Notes under the pieces: model-generated
Database searches by the model: none
The model's input: the letters and a program-made list of their open reading frames with translations, nothing else
What the model was told of the DNA's origin: nothing
In this document: one piece after another, positions 1 through 9,805 of the stretch
Position numbering within the stretch: position 1 is the stretch's first letter
How the letters are laid out: every line of letters begins with the position of its first letter
Program-made: the position numbers and the translations under genes
NCBI RefSeq assembly: GCF_003434055.1
Contig: NZ_QVEX01000008.1
Span: 142,527 to 206,526, forward strand
Source of the DNA: Enterocloster aldenensis
GTDB lineage: Bacteria; Bacillota; Clostridia; Lachnospirales; Lachnospiraceae
Length of the DNA stretch: 64,000 nucleotides
Reading direction: 5' to 3'

Positions 1-66
1 TACCCCGAAGTAATGTAAAATGCAAGAAGGGATTTGACAGCCCTGCATCCCATGCCCAACAGCCCC

Positions 67-1404
67 TTACCTGGCCGCCAGGGCCGCCATGGTGATATAA
101 TTGTAGGGCTTATTAAAATGCGGCAGGAAAAACAGGTCAAACAGCTTCAGCTTATCAATGTCAACCTGCTCTTCTATGGCCATGGAAAACAGATGGATGC
201 CCATGGAAATATCATAGTCCGAACACATCTGCGCCCCCAGTATAATCCTTGTATCCATGTCATACACAATCCGTATCTTCACCCGGTTGTTCCCATTCTC
301 CATGAACTCCGCCTTCTGCCAGTCCTCATAATCCGTCACACCGGCCTTATACCCCAGCCGTTCTGCCCTGGCAAGGCTGATTCCCGTGCTGAGCATGTGT
401 AGCCCCCATATGCTGATGCCATTGGAGCCCTGTACCCCCGGGGATTCAAGGAGCCGGCCGCAGGCATTGTGGGCCGCAATGATACCGGAGCGGACCGCGT
501 TGGTTGCCAGCGCAATATAGTCCGTGGCCTGGATGGCATTATTATAGACCGTGGCGCAGTCACCGATGGCATAAACCCCCGGAATGCTGGTTTCCTGTTT
601 CCGGTCTGTTAAAAATGCCTGATTCTTAAAAACCTTGATCTGTCCCTGCCCCAGCATTGTATTCGGTTTAAAGCCAATGCCGAAAACCACCATGTCAGCC
701 TCATGGCTTCCTTTGTCCGTAATGATTTTCTGGACCTTCCCGTCACCTTCCAGTTCCGTGACGGTTTCCCCAAATGCCAGCTTTACGCCGTGGTCCATCA
801 GGTTCTTTGTCATGATATCGGAAAACTCCCGGTCATAATATCCGGACAGGCAGGTTTCTGCACAGTCAATCAGCACCACCTCCCGCCCATTCCGCCGGAA
901 TGCCTCGGCCAGCTCCACTCCGATGTATCCTGCCCCCACAACCGCAATCTTACGGATGGATGCATCCTTTAACTTCTCAATCACATCCTGTGCATTCTGG
1001 AACAGCTTAACAAACTGGACATTTTCCAGGTCCATGCCTTTTATCTCCGGTCGGACCGGAATGGAGCCCGTGGCCAGTATCAGCTTGTCATAAGACTGTT
1101 CAAGGTCCTTTCCGTCCCTGTCCCGCCCATATACGATCTTACGGTCATAATCAATGCGGGTAATCCTGGTCTCCATGTGGATTTCTGCCCCTTTTTCCTC
1201 AAATATCCCCTTGCTGGAATAGAACAGCCCTTCCGGCCCTGATATCTGTTTTCCTATCCAAAGGGCCATGCCGCACCCCAGGAAACTGATGTTTGAGTTC
1301 ATGTCAAATGCAATGACCCGGTTGCCCGGAAACTGGTCCAGTACTGTATTGATGGCGGCCGTACCTGCGTGGTTTGCGCCGATTACTACGATTGTCTCTC
1401 CCAT
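67..1404 (-). CDS. FAD-dependent NADH oxidase / CoA-disulfide reductase family protein
   Basis: A 445-residue two-dinucleotide-fold flavoprotein. An FAD-binding VIGANHAG motif lies at residues 7-14, and a single redox cysteine (C44, in [10 protein letters not shown]) sits where NADH oxidases, NADH peroxidases and CoA-disulfide reductases keep theirs. A second nucleotide-binding motif ([15 protein letters not shown], about residue 155) binds NAD(P)H, and a YAIGDCA motif contacts FAD. The likely role is cytoplasmic NADH oxidation with oxygen reduced to water, an oxygen-defence function in anaerobes. CoA-disulfide reductase activity cannot be excluded from sequence. The start follows AAGGAG. It is divergent from ychF. 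Confidence 0.88.
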   Translation of the reverse strand: MGETIVVIGANHAGTAAINTVLDQFPGNRVIAFDMNSNISFLGCGMALWIGKQISGPEGLFYSSKGIFEEKGAEIHMETRITRIDYDRKIVYGRDRDGKDLEQSYDKLILATGSIPVRPEIKGMDLENVQFVKLFQNAQDVIEKLKDASIRKIAVVGAGYIGVELAEAFRRNGREVVLIDCAETCLSGYYDREFSDIMTKNLMDHGVKLAFGETVTELEGDGKVQKIITDKGSHEADMVVFGIGFKPNTMLGQGQIKVFKNQAFLTDRKQETSIPGVYAIGDCATVYNNAIQATDYIALATNAVRSGIIAAHNACGRLLESPGVQGSNGISIWGLHMLSTGISLARAERLGYKAGVTDYEDWQKAEFMENGNNRVKIRIVYDMDTRIILGAQMCSDYDISMGIHLFSMAIEEQVDIDKLKLFDLFFLPHFNKPYNYITMAALAAR

Positions 1405-1459
1405 TTCATATCTCCTTCACTGTTTTGGGTTGATTGGTATCCCTGTGCTTATATTCTTC

Positions 1460-1491
1460 CCGCCAAGCCTGATTTTATTGACATTTGGCGG
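1460..1491. promoter_or_regulatory. Inverted repeat in the nox/ychF divergent gap
   Basis: CCGCCAA at 1460-1466 is the exact reverse complement of TTGGCGG at 1485-1491, with 18 bases between. It lies about 60 bases upstream of the NADH oxidase start. It could be an operator, but no known consensus was recognised. Confidence 0.3.
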
Positions 1492-1576
1492 TTAAACATT
1501 TTCTGCTTTCATTCCCCCCTGTTTTATGATATGATAATAAGGCTGTAATTACTTATTATAATAGGAAGGTAATCAT

Positions 1577-2674
1577 ATGAAATTAGGTATCGTAGGACTT
1601 CCCAATGTCGGAAAAAGTACTCTTTTTAATTCCTTGACCAAGGCAGGCGCGGAGTCAGCCAATTATCCGTTCTGTACCATTGACCCAAATGTAGGCGTAG
1701 TGCCTGTTCCGGACGCGCGTCTGGACAAGCTCACTGAAATGTATAACTCTGAAAAAACCACTCCTGCCGTTATCGAGTTCGTGGACATTGCAGGACTTGT
1801 AAAAGGCGCATCCAAAGGCGAGGGCCTGGGCAACCAGTTCCTGTCCAACATCCGTGAAGTGGACGCCATTGTCCACGTGGTCCGCTGTTTTGACGACCCC
1901 AATGTCATCCATGTGGATGGCTGCATCGACCCCTTAAGGGATATTGAAACCATTAACCTGGAGCTCATCTTCTCTGATATCGAGATTCTGGAACGCCGCA
2001 TTGCAAAACAGTCCAAGGGCGCCTTTAACAATAAGGAACTAGCCAAGGAAGTGGAGCTGTTAAAGGCCATGAAGGCCCACCTTGAAGAGGGAAGGCTGGC
2101 CCGCAGCTATGAGACAGAGGACGAGGATGAGCGTGAGTTCATCAACACCCTGAACCTGCTCACATGGAAGCCTGTCATATTCGCTGCCAATGTTGCGGAA
2201 GGCGACCTGGCAAATGACGGCGCTGACAACGGATATGTGCAGTCCGTCCGCGGTTTTGCCGCTGAAAACGGATGTGAGGTATTTGTCATCTGTGCTGAGA
2301 TTGAGCAGGAAATCGCAGAGCTGGATGAGGATGAGAAGAAAATGTTCCTGGACGATCTTGGCCTTACCGAATCCGGGTTGGAGAAGCTGATTGCCGCCAG
2401 CTACCGCATCCTGGGCCTTATGAGCTACCTGACCGCAGGTCCTCAGGAAAGCCGCGCATGGACCATTAAGGTCGGCACCAAGGCGCCGCAGGCAGCAGGC
2501 AAGATCCACAGCGACTTTGAGCGCGGCTTCATCCGCGCCGAGGTAGTGAACTACGACGACCTGATGAACTGCGGCAGCATGGGGGCTGCCAAGGAAAAAG
2601 GCCTGGTCCGCTCAGAAGGAAAGGAATATGTGATGAGGGACGGGGATGTGGTCCTGTTCCGTTTCAATGTATGA
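1577..2674 (+). CDS. ychF: Redox-regulated ATPase YchF (OLA1 family)
   Basis: A 365-residue Obg-related P-loop protein of normal family length. The P-loop GLPNVGKS is at residues 7-14, the G2/G3 region follows, and the guanine-specificity motif is replaced by NVAE near residue 204. That replacement is the family hallmark explaining its preference for ATP. The C-terminal part, from about residue 280, is the TGS domain. YchF associates with ribosomes and responds to oxidative stress in other bacteria. The start follows AGGAAGG at good spacing. It is transcribed alone. Confidence 0.97.
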   Translation: MKLGIVGLPNVGKSTLFNSLTKAGAESANYPFCTIDPNVGVVPVPDARLDKLTEMYNSEKTTPAVIEFVDIAGLVKGASKGEGLGNQFLSNIREVDAIVHVVRCFDDPNVIHVDGCIDPLRDIETINLELIFSDIEILERRIAKQSKGAFNNKELAKEVELLKAMKAHLEEGRLARSYETEDEDEREFINTLNLLTWKPVIFAANVAEGDLANDGADNGYVQSVRGFAAENGCEVFVICAEIEQEIAELDEDEKKMFLDDLGLTESGLEKLIAASYRILGLMSYLTAGPQESRAWTIKVGTKAPQAAGKIHSDFERGFIRAEVVNYDDLMNCGSMGAAKEKGLVRSEGKEYVMRDGDVVLFRFNV

Positions 2675-2690
2675 AACCAATATCATAAGC

Positions 2691-2763
2691 CGGTCCCCTG
2701 AAAGCGGGTAACCGTCAGGGCATGTATGTACAATGCCCTGGACGGATATCCTTCAGGGGACCG
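2691..2763 (+). terminator. Nested hairpin terminator after ychF
   Basis: A two-stage stem lies 17 bases after the ychF stop. The outer arms CGGTCCCCTGAA (2691-2702) and TTCAGGGGACCG (2752-2763) are exact complements. Inside them, CCGTC plus GGGCAT pair with ATGCCC plus GACGG. A pyrimidine-rich stretch follows. The stem is larger than most intrinsic terminators. The rest of the gap (2764-2991) is T/C-rich and holds only a possible promoter. Confidence 0.65.
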
Positions 2764-2926
2764 ACTTTCGCTTTTCCATCCACCCTTTTCAGTGGTTTTC
2801 CGTTTCCCTGTAATTTACCCAAGTTTCCGAGTTTTCGTATTTACCAGAAACTTTTTCTGTCATCCTTATATATTTTCAAAATATTTTCTGTTTTACCCCT
2901 CTATTTTGGTCCAAAAACATATTTTC

Positions 2927-2955
2927 TTGCTTTTTCCATTTTACTGTGCTAAATT
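2927..2955 (+). promoter_or_regulatory. Possible promoter of the alanine symporter gene
   Basis: TTGCTT (2927-2932) and TAAATT (2950-2955) are separated by 17 bases and end 36 bases before the start codon. Both boxes deviate from consensus, so this is tentative. Confidence 0.35.
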
Positions 2956-2991
2956 ATTTATATTATTGACTCAGAAAACGGGGGATTTGAT

Positions 2992-4425
2992 ATGGAACTG
3001 TTAAGCACCATTGTGGAAACCATCAATAACTATCTTTGGGGGATTCCCATGATTGCACTTCTCTTTGGGACACATCTTTTTCTTACAATCCGCACGGGAT
3101 TCATCCAGAGGAAAACATGGACCGGCATCCGGCTCTCTGTCACAAAAGATCCCGACTCAAGCGGCGATATCAGCCAGTTTGCAGCCCTTACCACCGCCCT
3201 TGCCTCCACCATAGGAACCGGCAATATCATTGGCGTGGGAACAGCCATTGCCCTTGGCGGCCCGGGCGCCGTTCTGTGGTGCTGGCTCACCGGCGTGTTC
3301 GGAATTGCCACCAAGTATGGCGAATCCCTTATCGCGGTCAAGTACCGTGTGCGCACCAAGGACGGCACCATGCTGGGAGGCGCCATGTATGCCCTGGAAC
3401 GCGGACTGAACATGAAGTGGCTGGGCATCGTCTTTGCAGTGCTGGGCACCCTTACCTCCTTTGGGATTGGATGCGGCGTCCAGGTCAACGCCATCTCCAG
3501 TATTGTGAACAGCAATGTGAAGCCGCTTATTACGTCCGGCAGCCTTAAGGATCTGCTTGATACATATCCATGGATCATCAGCCTTTTAGTGGGCCTTATC
3601 ACAAGCGGGGTTACCTGCCTGGTTATCTTCGGAGGGGTGAAATCCATTGCAAGGGTGTGCGAAAAGCTGGTGCCTTTCATGGCATTTTTCTATGTTGTGG
3701 GATGTATTTTCATCCTCTTCCTTAACCGTGCATTCCTGGGCGAAACATTGTCCGTCATATTCCGCAGCGCGTTTACGCAAATGCGCTCCATTGCAGGCGG
3801 ACTGGTGGGCTCAGGTATCATGATGTCAGCCCGGTACGGAATTGCCCGCGGCCTTTTTTCCAATGAATCCGGCATGGGTTCCGCCCCAATCGTGGCCGCT
3901 GCCGCCCAGACCCGCAATCCGGTGCGCCAGGCCCTTGTATCTGCAACCGGAACCTTCTGGGATACCGTGGTGGTCTGCCTCATGACCGGCCTTGTCCTTG
4001 TCAGCAGCATCATTGGCCATGATTCCATCAGCGTTACCAACCTGTCCGGCGGAGAACTGACCAATGCTGCCTTTTCCCTGATTCCTTACATCGGGCAGCC
4101 GATCCTCATAGTGGGCATCATCACATTTGCATACTCCACCATCCTGGGCTGGTCCTATTACGGAGAACGGTGCCTGGAATACCTGATGGGCAAGAAAGGG
4201 CTGGTTCCTTACCGCCTGGCCTGGGCTTTGGTGCTGGTGGCTGCCCCTGTCATCCAGCTGGAACTTGTATGGAGTATCGCAGATACGCTCAATGCACTGA
4301 TGGCCATTCCAAACCTGATAGCCGTACTGCTGCTGTCCGGCGTGATTGTAAAGGATACCAAGTATTATCTGGCGCATCTGGATGAGAAGGATGAGACGCC
4401 GATTCCTTTGGTGGATGATAAATAA
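2992..4425 (+). CDS. Sodium:alanine symporter family protein (AGCS)
   Basis: A 477-residue inner-membrane protein with about 11 hydrophobic segments. It carries the AGCS signature region at residues 76-97 (GTGNIIGVGTAIALGGPGAV) followed by the conserved FGIATKYGE segment. The family imports alanine or glycine with sodium. The length matches AlsT/DagA-type carriers. The start is set by GGGGGA upstream of ATG. It is monocistronic, flanked by terminators on both sides. The exact amino-acid specificity cannot be read from sequence. Confidence 0.93.
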   Translation: MELLSTIVETINNYLWGIPMIALLFGTHLFLTIRTGFIQRKTWTGIRLSVTKDPDSSGDISQFAALTTALASTIGTGNIIGVGTAIALGGPGAVLWCWLTGVFGIATKYGESLIAVKYRVRTKDGTMLGGAMYALERGLNMKWLGIVFAVLGTLTSFGIGCGVQVNAISSIVNSNVKPLITSGSLKDLLDTYPWIISLLVGLITSGVTCLVIFGGVKSIARVCEKLVPFMAFFYVVGCIFILFLNRAFLGETLSVIFRSAFTQMRSIAGGLVGSGIMMSARYGIARGLFSNESGMGSAPIVAAAAQTRNPVRQALVSATGTFWDTVVVCLMTGLVLVSSIIGHDSISVTNLSGGELTNAAFSLIPYIGQPILIVGIITFAYSTILGWSYYGERCLEYLMGKKGLVPYRLAWALVLVAAPVIQLELVWSIADTLNALMAIPNLIAVLLLSGVIVKDTKYYLAHLDEKDETPIPLVDDK

Positions 4426-4430
4426 GAATA

Positions 4431-4483
4431 GAAAAAGGTTGGATGCCCGGCTGCACAGCCAGAATCCAACCCTTTCTTTTTGT
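4431..4483. terminator. Bidirectional intrinsic terminator
   Basis: GGTTGGAT (4437-4444) pairs with ATCCAACC (4464-4471), and an inner GGCTG-CA-CAGCC stem caps the hairpin. A-runs on the left and T-runs on the right allow termination of the symporter on the plus strand and of the epimerase operon on the minus strand. Confidence 0.85.
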
Positions 4484-4515
4484 ACCCTCATACCATATCC
4501 TTGTAAAGCGTTATT

Positions 4516-5409
4516 CTAAATATTCTTTTCCATCCATAAGGCATATCTTTCTATCCCTTCCTCAATTGATATGCCAGGTTTCCACCCCGTATCCTCTTCT
4601 ATGCGCTGAATTGACATTGCCCCCAAATCATCATAACCAAGACCACCAGCTCCCACTGCAATCCGGGACTTGGGATACAGTGCCTTTACTTTATCAATCA
4701 CCCGGCTATAAGGCACCAGCTGCCCTCCCCCGATATTATATGCATCATAGCGTAGTGTACGGTTATTCACAATCCGTCCGATTGCTTCCACGCAGTCATC
4801 AATATAAATATAATCCATCTTCTGGTCAGCCCCTTTGTCTAACAGCATTTCCTCCCCCTTTACCGCATGACGTAAAGCTTGTTCAACCGGGCATGACATA
4901 CTCCTGCCCGGGCCGTATACAAAAGCCACCCTAAGAGAAGCGGTCTGCAGGCCATAGTTTCTCACAATTTCCTCACACGCCACTTTAGAAGCGCCATAGG
5001 GGCTTTCACCATGAAGCTTCTGTTCTTCATATACGACAGGACTATCCGTGTTCCCATATACAGCGCCGGAACTGATGTAGATAAAACGGCTGACCTCAAA
5101 AAGCTTTGCAGCTTCCAACACATTCAAGGTTCCTGTCACATTTACGCGGTAAACCTTATAAGGATTGTCCCTGTACAGCATGGGATGGGAAATGGCCGCA
5201 TTATGTATAACCTGTTCCACCCTGTATTTTTTCATGATTTGATACAAAAGACCGTATTCCCCCAAATCACCGGTCTCATAAATACACTGTCTGGAGGCAC
5301 CGCGGGGAATGGTGCGGTTAAAACACACCACATCATTCCCCTGCTCTGCCAGATATGATGCAAGCCTGGTGCCAACCAACCCGCTTCCCCCTACCAATAA
5401 AATCCTCAT
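4516..5409 (-). CDS. NAD-dependent epimerase/dehydratase family protein
   Basis: A 297-residue extended SDR. The Rossmann motif GGSGLVG lies at residues 7-13, SSGAVYG at 113-119, and the catalytic YxxxK is Y138/K142. The family acts on nucleotide sugars or other hydroxy compounds; the substrate is not evident. The start is MRILLV, because GGGAGG sits 8 bases upstream while a longer in-frame start overlaps the preceding gene and lacks a site. It is last in the long catabolic operon, 16 bases after the SDR gene, and ends at the bidirectional terminator. Confidence 0.85.
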   Translation of the reverse strand: MRILLVGGSGLVGTRLASYLAEQGNDVVCFNRTIPRGASRQCIYETGDLGEYGLLYQIMKKYRVEQVIHNAAISHPMLYRDNPYKVYRVNVTGTLNVLEAAKLFEVSRFIYISSGAVYGNTDSPVVYEEQKLHGESPYGASKVACEEIVRNYGLQTASLRVAFVYGPGRSMSCPVEQALRHAVKGEEMLLDKGADQKMDYIYIDDCVEAIGRIVNNRTLRYDAYNIGGGQLVPYSRVIDKVKALYPKSRIAVGAGGLGYDDLGAMSIQRIEEDTGWKPGISIEEGIERYALWMEKNI

Positions 5410-5425
5410 AATCACAACCTCCCAA

Positions 5426-6172
5426 TCATCCTGCCGTATTGCCTCCGTCAACCACTAATGTGGTACCGGTTGTAAATGCCGCCTCATCACTAAGTAAGTA
5501 AAGGGCGCCATACGCTGATTCCTCTGATGTCCCAAACCGTCCTAAAGGATATTCACTGAGCATGCGGCGCTCCAATCCCTCCGGATCCTGACTGTTTGCT
5601 ATATCCTGCCTGAGCATCGGCGTTTCTGTTGCACCCGGACAAAGAACATTTACCCGTATATTATATTTTCCCAGTTCCATGGCCGCACTCTTTCCCATAA
5701 TTACAATACCGCCTTTGGCAGCATTATATGCAATGGAACCTGTAGCGCCTAGGATTCCGCGCTGCGATGCCGTAAGCACAATGGATCCGCCACGCTCCCT
5801 CATATTCAGTGCTGCTTGTTGCAGACAAAGAAACGTCCCCTTAAGATGAACGTTCATGATTTTATCAAAATGCTGCTCTGTACAGGAAAGGAGGTCAGAT
5901 GAAGAAACAATACCGGCAGCATGGAACAGACCATCTATCTTCCCCATAAAGCCCAACGCTGCCTCAAATAATTGATTAACCTGATTTGAATCACAGATAT
6001 CGGCAGGAATAAAATGGGTTCCAGGTAATCGTGATGCCAATTCTTCCCCTTTCTCCACATCTAAATCTGACAAAACCAGCGTTGCCCCCTCTTTATGGAA
6101 CAGTCCTGCCGCAGCTTTGCCAATTCCTCCTGTTGCTCCTGTTATAACGATACATTTTCCATCCAAACGCAT
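5426..6172 (-). CDS. SDR family oxidoreductase
   Basis: A 248-residue classical short-chain dehydrogenase. It has the cofactor motif TGATGGIG at residues 11-18, catalytic S136, Y149 and K153 (YNAAK), and the usual C-terminal VDGGNTAG end. The length fits FabG-like enzymes. In this operon it probably oxidises or reduces an intermediate of the imported compound rather than a fatty-acid substrate, but that is inferred only from position. It sits 10 bases after the permease gene with a GGGGGAAGG site. Confidence 0.87.
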   Translation of the reverse strand: MRLDGKCIVITGATGGIGKAAAGLFHKEGATLVLSDLDVEKGEELASRLPGTHFIPADICDSNQVNQLFEAALGFMGKIDGLFHAAGIVSSSDLLSCTEQHFDKIMNVHLKGTFLCLQQAALNMRERGGSIVLTASQRGILGATGSIAYNAAKGGIVIMGKSAAMELGKYNIRVNVLCPGATETPMLRQDIANSQDPEGLERRMLSEYPLGRFGTSEESAYGALYLLSDEAAFTTGTTLVVDGGNTAG

Positions 6173-6182
6173 ATCCTTCCCC

Positions 6183-7097
6183 CTATCCTTTCATCTGTCT
6201 GATTCGCATTTTCAAAGCCTTCATCTGTTCCGGCTGCAGCAACAGCACAACGATTACCATGAGATATGGCAGTGTCAGGATCAGATGCGATGATATGGCT
6301 GTCAGCTGTGCCTGGTTCGATAAGCCTTCTGCCACACCAAACAGCAACGCAGCCACAAACATTGCAATGGGCCTTCCGCCAGATAACATGATGGCGGCCA
6401 AAGCAATGAATCCTCTGCCTGATGTCATATTCTCGGAAAACATACTTAAATACCCCAGGGATATCTGTGCGCCTGCAAGTCCGCTCATTAAGCCTGAAAT
6501 CATAATCGTACTCCACCTGACAGTTGTAACAGAAACACCAACAGAAGAAGCTGCTGTGGGATTTTCACCGCAGGCCCTGATATTCATCCCATATTTCGTC
6601 CTGTAAAAAATGATATACGTCAATATAATAAATATCCAGGAGAAATACGTACACAGGGTATGGTTGGTGAACAGCTGCTGTAGGAGGGGGATATCCTTCA
6701 GGATCGGGATACTGTATTTTGGTAATCCCACGATGCGGTCATCCACCAGTGTGCCTGTAACATTAAACATGGACCGCAAAAGGAATGTTGTAAGGCCAAG
6801 GCTCAGGGAATTAATGGCAAAACCTGTAATGGTCCCTTCCCCGCCCAGCCTAAGATGCAGGAAACCAAATAAAATATTGATTAAAAGCGAACCTAATATG
6901 GCACATAACAGCCCCACCAGGGCACTGCCCGTATAATAGCTGCCTGCCACCCCAGCAAATGCAGCCATCAGCATGGCCCCTTCCAGTGTTATATTCGGAG
7001 TCCCTGCCAGCTGGCAATACAATCCGCCGGAAGCACAAAGAACAATAGGGGTTGTAACTCGCGCAACTACTGCTAAAAGTGTGGCATTAATAAACAT
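6183..7097 (-). CDS. ABC transporter permease, BMP/nucleoside type (YufQ-like)
   Basis: A 304-residue membrane protein of the BPD_transp_2 family. It carries the conserved GxNPTAASSVGV segment (ACGENPTAASSVGVSVTTVR) found in permeases that partner BMP-type lipoproteins. It forms the transmembrane dimer with the adjacent permease. Its start overlaps the end of that gene by 11 bases (ATGTTTATTAA), with GAGGAGG just upstream, which indicates translational coupling. Confidence 0.9.
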   Translation of the reverse strand: MFINATLLAVVARVTTPIVLCASGGLYCQLAGTPNITLEGAMLMAAFAGVAGSYYTGSALVGLLCAILGSLLINILFGFLHLRLGGEGTITGFAINSLSLGLTTFLLRSMFNVTGTLVDDRIVGLPKYSIPILKDIPLLQQLFTNHTLCTYFSWIFIILTYIIFYRTKYGMNIRACGENPTAASSVGVSVTTVRWSTIMISGLMSGLAGAQISLGYLSMFSENMTSGRGFIALAAIMLSGGRPIAMFVAALLFGVAEGLSNQAQLTAISSHLILTLPYLMVIVVLLLQPEQMKALKMRIRQMKG

Positions 7098-8193
7098 TTT
7101 TTACCTCCTCTGTTCCTTTTCCCTTGTTCCGCAACATGGGGTTCCCCGGCCATTTAAACGAAATCCTGTCCAGTAACCCCAGCGTCCTGACAGAAACAAA
7201 ACAGATGATAATACCTTTAATCACATCAGCCAAAGCCCTGGATACATCTGTAGTTCTCTCAATGGATAATGCCCCTGCTTTCAGGGTCCCGAAGAATACG
7301 GAAGATAATGTTACCCCAAGAGGAGTGCTATTACCAAGCAAGGCGGCCAGCATTCCGTCAAAACCGAAATTCGGAGAAAAACTTGCCATCAGACGTTCCT
7401 GAACCCCCATGATTTCAACAGCTCCGCCTAACCCGGCAATGCATCCGCTAATCAGCATGACACCTATCCTTACCCTGTCTACCTGAATTCCCCCATATCT
7501 TGCAAATTGCGGATTTACACCAGATATATGGAACTCATATCCCAGTTTACTCTTATTGAACAGTATGTAAAACAGGACAATCATGAACGCTCCAATGATA
7601 AGTCCGGTATTGACTGAGTAAGGCGGCATAATAGATGTCAGCTTTGCACTTGCCTCAATCTCATTGGTGGCAATGGTGGAAACCATACTGTCTGTTGCAA
7701 GAAAATACTCTTGAATGATAAAATTGTTTAAATTTATTATCATATAATTTAACATTAAAGTCGTAACTACCTCACTGGCATTCAGATAAACCCTCATCAA
7801 TGCAGGAATCATGGCATAAAACATACCAGCCGCCATGGCAGCCAAAAAGCAAAGGGCAACATGTGCCAAATGGGGAAGGCCCTTACAGGAAACCCCCACA
7901 ATGGTTCCGGCCAGGGCTCCTATATACAGCTGTCCCTCAACTCCCATGTTAAACATACCGCCTCTAAACGCAATGGCGGATGCAACAGAAGTAAACAATA
8001 GAGGCGTAATCCATCTTAAAGTGGATGCAATGGCAAATTTACTCCCCAAGGCTCCCTTAAATAATTTATAGTATACCTCCGTAGGATTATAGCCACTTCC
8101 CAGTACAATCAAACCGCCTACCAAAAAAGAGATTATGATGGCTGATATGATTGTCTTTATATTAACCGGCCTTAATTTAAACTCCAAGCTCAA
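7087..8193 (-). CDS. ABC transporter permease, BMP/nucleoside type (YufP-like)
   Basis: A 368-residue permease with roughly ten hydrophobic segments. It includes the family segment GGMFNMGVEGQLYIGA near residue 80 and HISGVNPQFARYGGI in the cytoplasmic coupling region. It is the larger permease of a YufNOPQ-like importer. Homologous systems import purine or pyrimidine nucleosides. Here the accompanying hydantoinase and RidA point to a cyclic ureide or nucleobase derivative, which is inference. Confidence 0.9.
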   Translation of the reverse strand: MSLEFKLRPVNIKTIISAIIISFLVGGLIVLGSGYNPTEVYYKLFKGALGSKFAIASTLRWITPLLFTSVASAIAFRGGMFNMGVEGQLYIGALAGTIVGVSCKGLPHLAHVALCFLAAMAAGMFYAMIPALMRVYLNASEVVTTLMLNYMIINLNNFIIQEYFLATDSMVSTIATNEIEASAKLTSIMPPYSVNTGLIIGAFMIVLFYILFNKSKLGYEFHISGVNPQFARYGGIQVDRVRIGVMLISGCIAGLGGAVEIMGVQERLMASFSPNFGFDGMLAALLGNSTPLGVTLSSVFFGTLKAGALSIERTTDVSRALADVIKGIIICFVSVRTLGLLDRISFKWPGNPMLRNKGKGTEEVKNVY

Positions 8194-8208
8194 ATCATTA
8201 TCCTCCTA

Positions 8209-9729
8209 TCATCTTTCGTCTTTTATACCAGCCATCCACAGACCCAGTTTTTCTTCTGTTGCATGGACCTGGTCCACCTCACCTATGATCTGTCCTCTGT
8301 ACATAACAAGAATCCGGTCACTAAGGCTGATTATCTCTGATAATTCATTGGAAAACAGCAAAACCCCGCTTCCCAAATCCCTCTGCGCCACAATCTGTTT
8401 ATGGATGAATTCAGTGGCCCCTATGTCAACTCCCCTTGTGGGCTGTGCTGCCACCAGTAAATGGGGCTTGGTATACATTTCCCTTGCAATAATCAGTTTC
8501 TGGAGATTTCCTCCTGACAGTGAGCTGGCATTATCCTGAATCTTATTGTATCTCACATCATACTCAGCCAATCCCTCGATACACGCCTTATCAAATTCCT
8601 TATAGTTTAGGAATATTCCTTTATGGAACCGCCTCAGTGTGTGCAGATACAAAAGATAGTTATCCCTGATGCTTGCATATCTGGCAGCCCCCACCTCCTG
8701 TCTGTCCTCTGGAATATGTCCCACATGAAGGTCCCTGCACTGTCTGGATGTGTTATTTCCCCCCAGGATATTGCCGCCTATGCTGATTTTGCCACTGCGT
8801 ATTTTCCGCAGCCCTGTGATTGCTTCTATCAGTTCGGTCTGGCCGTTCCCCTGGACCCCGGCTATACCGACTATCTCCCCCTGCCGTACACAAAAGGAAA
8901 CATCATTCACAGCCGGAATTCCCTGGTCATTACTACAGGATATATGATTCACATCTAATACGATTTCCTTTGGCTCAGATATGTCTTTTTCAACGCTCAT
9001 CAACACTTCACGCCCCACCATCATCCGGGCGATTTCATGTTCCGTGGTTTCCTTTGTATCTATGGTCCCCACGGTTTTGCCCAGCCGCATAACAGTTATC
9101 CTGTCTGTAATAGCCGTGACTTCCGAAAGCTTATGTGTTATTAAAATAATGGATTTTCCCTGATTTCTTAATTCATCCAGGGTAATAAACAGCTGATTGA
9201 TTTCCTGCGGCGTTAATACTGCCGTGGGTTCGTCCATAATCAATATATTTGCACCCAGATATAATGCTTTTAAAATCTCTACCCGCTGCTGCAGACCAAC
9301 CGGTAATTCTTTTACTAAAGCAGACGGATTTACTGTCAGATTGTACTTCCTGCTGATTTCTTCCACGATTTCAATGCTTTTCCTTTTATCTATCAAACCA
9401 TTTTTTGCGTGAGGAGGTTTTCCCATTACTATATTTTCTGCCACTGTCATTGACGGGACAAGGCTAAAGTGCTGCTGAACCATTCCAATCCCCAGGGCAA
9501 TCGAATCCTTGGGACTGTGGATAACTACACGTTTCCCATCAATATATATCTCCCCCGCAGTAGGCTGATGCAGACCGTAAAGCGTATTCATAAGCGTGGT
9601 CTTTCCTGCTCCGTTCTCACCACAGATGCCATGGATTTCAGCCCATTTCAACTGGAGGTTCACTTTATCATTGGCTGTGAAATTACCAAATTTTTTGGTA
9701 ATTTCCTGCATTTCAACTGCTAATGCCAC
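8209..9729 (-). CDS. ABC transporter ATP-binding protein with two nucleotide-binding domains (YufO-like)
   Basis: A 506-residue protein with two tandem ABC domains. The first has Walker A GENGAGKT (residues 37-44) and Walker B LIMDEP. The second has a degenerate Walker A (GVQGNGQTE) but a clear LSGGNLQK signature, as is normal for sugar and BMP-type ATPases. It energises the two permeases downstream. It lies 15 bases before the first permease gene and about 75 bases after the binding-protein gene. Confidence 0.93.
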   Translation of the reverse strand: MALAVEMQEITKKFGNFTANDKVNLQLKWAEIHGICGENGAGKTTLMNTLYGLHQPTAGEIYIDGKRVVIHSPKDSIALGIGMVQQHFSLVPSMTVAENIVMGKPPHAKNGLIDKRKSIEIVEEISRKYNLTVNPSALVKELPVGLQQRVEILKALYLGANILIMDEPTAVLTPQEINQLFITLDELRNQGKSIILITHKLSEVTAITDRITVMRLGKTVGTIDTKETTEHEIARMMVGREVLMSVEKDISEPKEIVLDVNHISCSNDQGIPAVNDVSFCVRQGEIVGIAGVQGNGQTELIEAITGLRKIRSGKISIGGNILGGNNTSRQCRDLHVGHIPEDRQEVGAARYASIRDNYLLYLHTLRRFHKGIFLNYKEFDKACIEGLAEYDVRYNKIQDNASSLSGGNLQKLIIAREMYTKPHLLVAAQPTRGVDIGATEFIHKQIVAQRDLGSGVLLFSNELSEIISLSDRILVMYRGQIIGEVDQVHATEEKLGLWMAGIKDER

Positions 9730-9805
9730 TTTTTTGCTCCCCTTTCACCATAGTGTCATTTTTGCGGCAATGCTTTTATCATTGCCGCAAAACATCATCC
9801 AGGTT